Assembly (NCBI GenBank): GCA_946481205.1
Contig: CAMLNB010000007.1
Span: 1-34,141, forward strand
Reading direction: 5' to 3'
Source: an uncultured Kangiella sp.
GTDB lineage: Bacteria > Pseudomonadota > Gammaproteobacteria > Enterobacterales > DSM-103792
DNA length: 34,141 bases
Made by a program: the position numbers and the translations under genes. Under the pieces are notes generated by a model, which had not been told where the DNA came from, searched no databases, and saw only the letters and a list, made by a program, of their open reading frames with translations. This document shows, one piece after another, positions 33,294 through 34,141 of the stretch; the stretch's first letter is position 1; each line of letters starts with the position of its first letter.

Positions 33294-34141
33294 TCAGTGG
33301 CCGCCGCCACCAACGATGCTGCGCTTGTGTTCGATGTAGTGCTCGAACTCATGGCGGAAATGCTTCAGGAAACTCATCACCGGCATCGCCGCGGCATCAC
33401 CGAGCGCGCAAATCGTCCGGCCGGAAATATTGGCGGCGACCGCGTCGAGCTTGGCCAGATCGTCACGGGTACCTTCGCCGTGCAGAATCCGGTGCAGCAT
33501 GCGCGCGAGCCAACCGGTGCCTTCGCGGCACGGCGTGCACTGACCACAGGATTCTTCGTAGTAGAAGTGCGAGATGCGGGCGAGCACTTTGACCAGGTCA
33601 GTGTCCTCGTCCATCACAATCACAGAACCGGCGCCGAGCATCGAACCGGCCTTGCTGATGCTGTCGTAATCCATGGTCAGGTCCATCATGATGTGCGCCG
33701 GCAGAATCGGCGTCGATGAACCACCCGGGATAACCGCTTTCAGTTTTTTGCCGTTCAACATGCCGCCGGCCATTTCCAGCAGATCTTTGAACGGCAGCCC
33801 CATCGGCACTTCAAAATTGCCCGGCTTGTTGACGTGACCGGAGACCGAGAAAATCTTGGTGCCGCCGTTGTTCGGTTTGCCCTGCTCAAGGAACCACTGG
33901 CCGCCTTTTTCCAGGATGACCGGCACCGAGGCAAACGATTCGACGTTGTTGACGTTGGTCGGCCGGCCGAACACGCCGTAGTTGGCCGGGAACGGAGGCT
34001 TGAAGCGCGGCTGACCCTTCTTGCCTTCAATCGACTCAATCAGCGCGGTTTCTTCACCGCAGATATAGGCACCGGCACCATAGTGAGTGAACAGATCGAA
34101 ATCGATACCGCTGCCGAGAATGTTCTTGCCGATCAAACCGG
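33294..34141 (-). CDS. nuoF: NADH:quinone oxidoreductase subunit F, C-terminal part (partial)
   Basis: The last ~282 codons of the NADH- and FMN-binding subunit, cut by the right edge of the window. NADH is oxidised here and electrons enter the iron-sulfur chain. Visible parts: [19 protein letters not shown] and the following [12 protein letters not shown], both in the flavin/NADH region, and the N3 4Fe-4S motif [13 protein letters not shown] with a later Cys in TICALGDAA. The tail ends in GGGGH. The frame stays open to the edge, so the gene continues beyond the window. Confidence 0.96.
   Translation of the reverse strand, partial: GLIGKNILGSGIDFDLFTHYGAGAYICGEETALIESIEGKKGQPRFKPPFPANYGVFGRPTNVNNVESFASVPVILEKGGQWFLEQGKPNNGGTKIFSVSGHVNKPGNFEVPMGLPFKDLLEMAGGMLNGKKLKAVIPGGSSTPILPAHIMMDLTMDYDSISKAGSMLGAGSVIVMDEDTDLVKVLARISHFYYEESCGQCTPCREGTGWLARMLHRILHGEGTRDDLAKLDAVAANISGRTICALGDAAAMPVMSFLKHFRHEFEHYIEHKRSIVGGGGH

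Overview
The window looks like a chromosomal segment of a motile, free-living, Gram-negative gammaproteobacterium with GC-rich coding DNA. The evidence is a conserved fMet tRNA-rimP-nusA-infB-rbfA-truB ... rpsO-pnp block, a nuo (complex I) operon, an Aer-type aerotaxis receptor behind a sigma-28-like promoter, DgkA and an LpxH-like lipid A enzyme. NuoG is of the shorter type without the extra N7 cluster motif, unlike that of enterics. No phage, insertion sequence, CRISPR array or rRNA was found. I do not assign a genus.

Left part (1-9640), mostly accessory genes. The 5' end of parE (minus strand) is followed by a membrane-bound GGDEF-EAL c-di-GMP enzyme that converges, 22 bp apart, on an orphan PotD-like periplasmic binding protein with no transporter genes beside it. 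This pairing resembles the NspS-MbaA polyamine-sensing system of Vibrio cholerae and is the most interesting point of the window. Next come aer, a WYL-domain regulator, an exported one-cysteine peroxiredoxin of the Bcp family, an unrecognised five-helix membrane protein, and a tightly spaced pair made of an exported protein and a UPF0158-like protein.

Middle part (9701-20086), translation and RNA metabolism. Read on the minus strand from right to left it runs: fMet tRNA with its own promoter, a leader with two intrinsic terminators, rimP, nusA, infB, rbfA, truB, then rpsO and pnp. An ECF sigma factor and a small soluble zinc-finger anti-sigma factor lie on the opposite strand between truB and rpsO, splitting a block that is contiguous in E. 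coli. Stable RNA hairpins sit in the infB-rbfA gap (UUCG tetraloop) and the rbfA-truB gap (REP-like palindrome).

Right part (20079-34141). Four envelope-related genes come first: a VC2487/MJ1255-like glycosyltransferase, a PAP2 phosphatase, a divergent dgkA and an LpxH-like metallophosphoesterase. A very strong two-way terminator then separates them from the 3' end of the nuo operon, of which nuoF (partial) through nuoN are present on the minus strand with very short gaps or overlaps. These encode NADH:quinone oxidoreductase: NuoF, G and I carry flavin and iron-sulfur centres, NuoH, J, K, L, M and N form the proton-pumping membrane arm.
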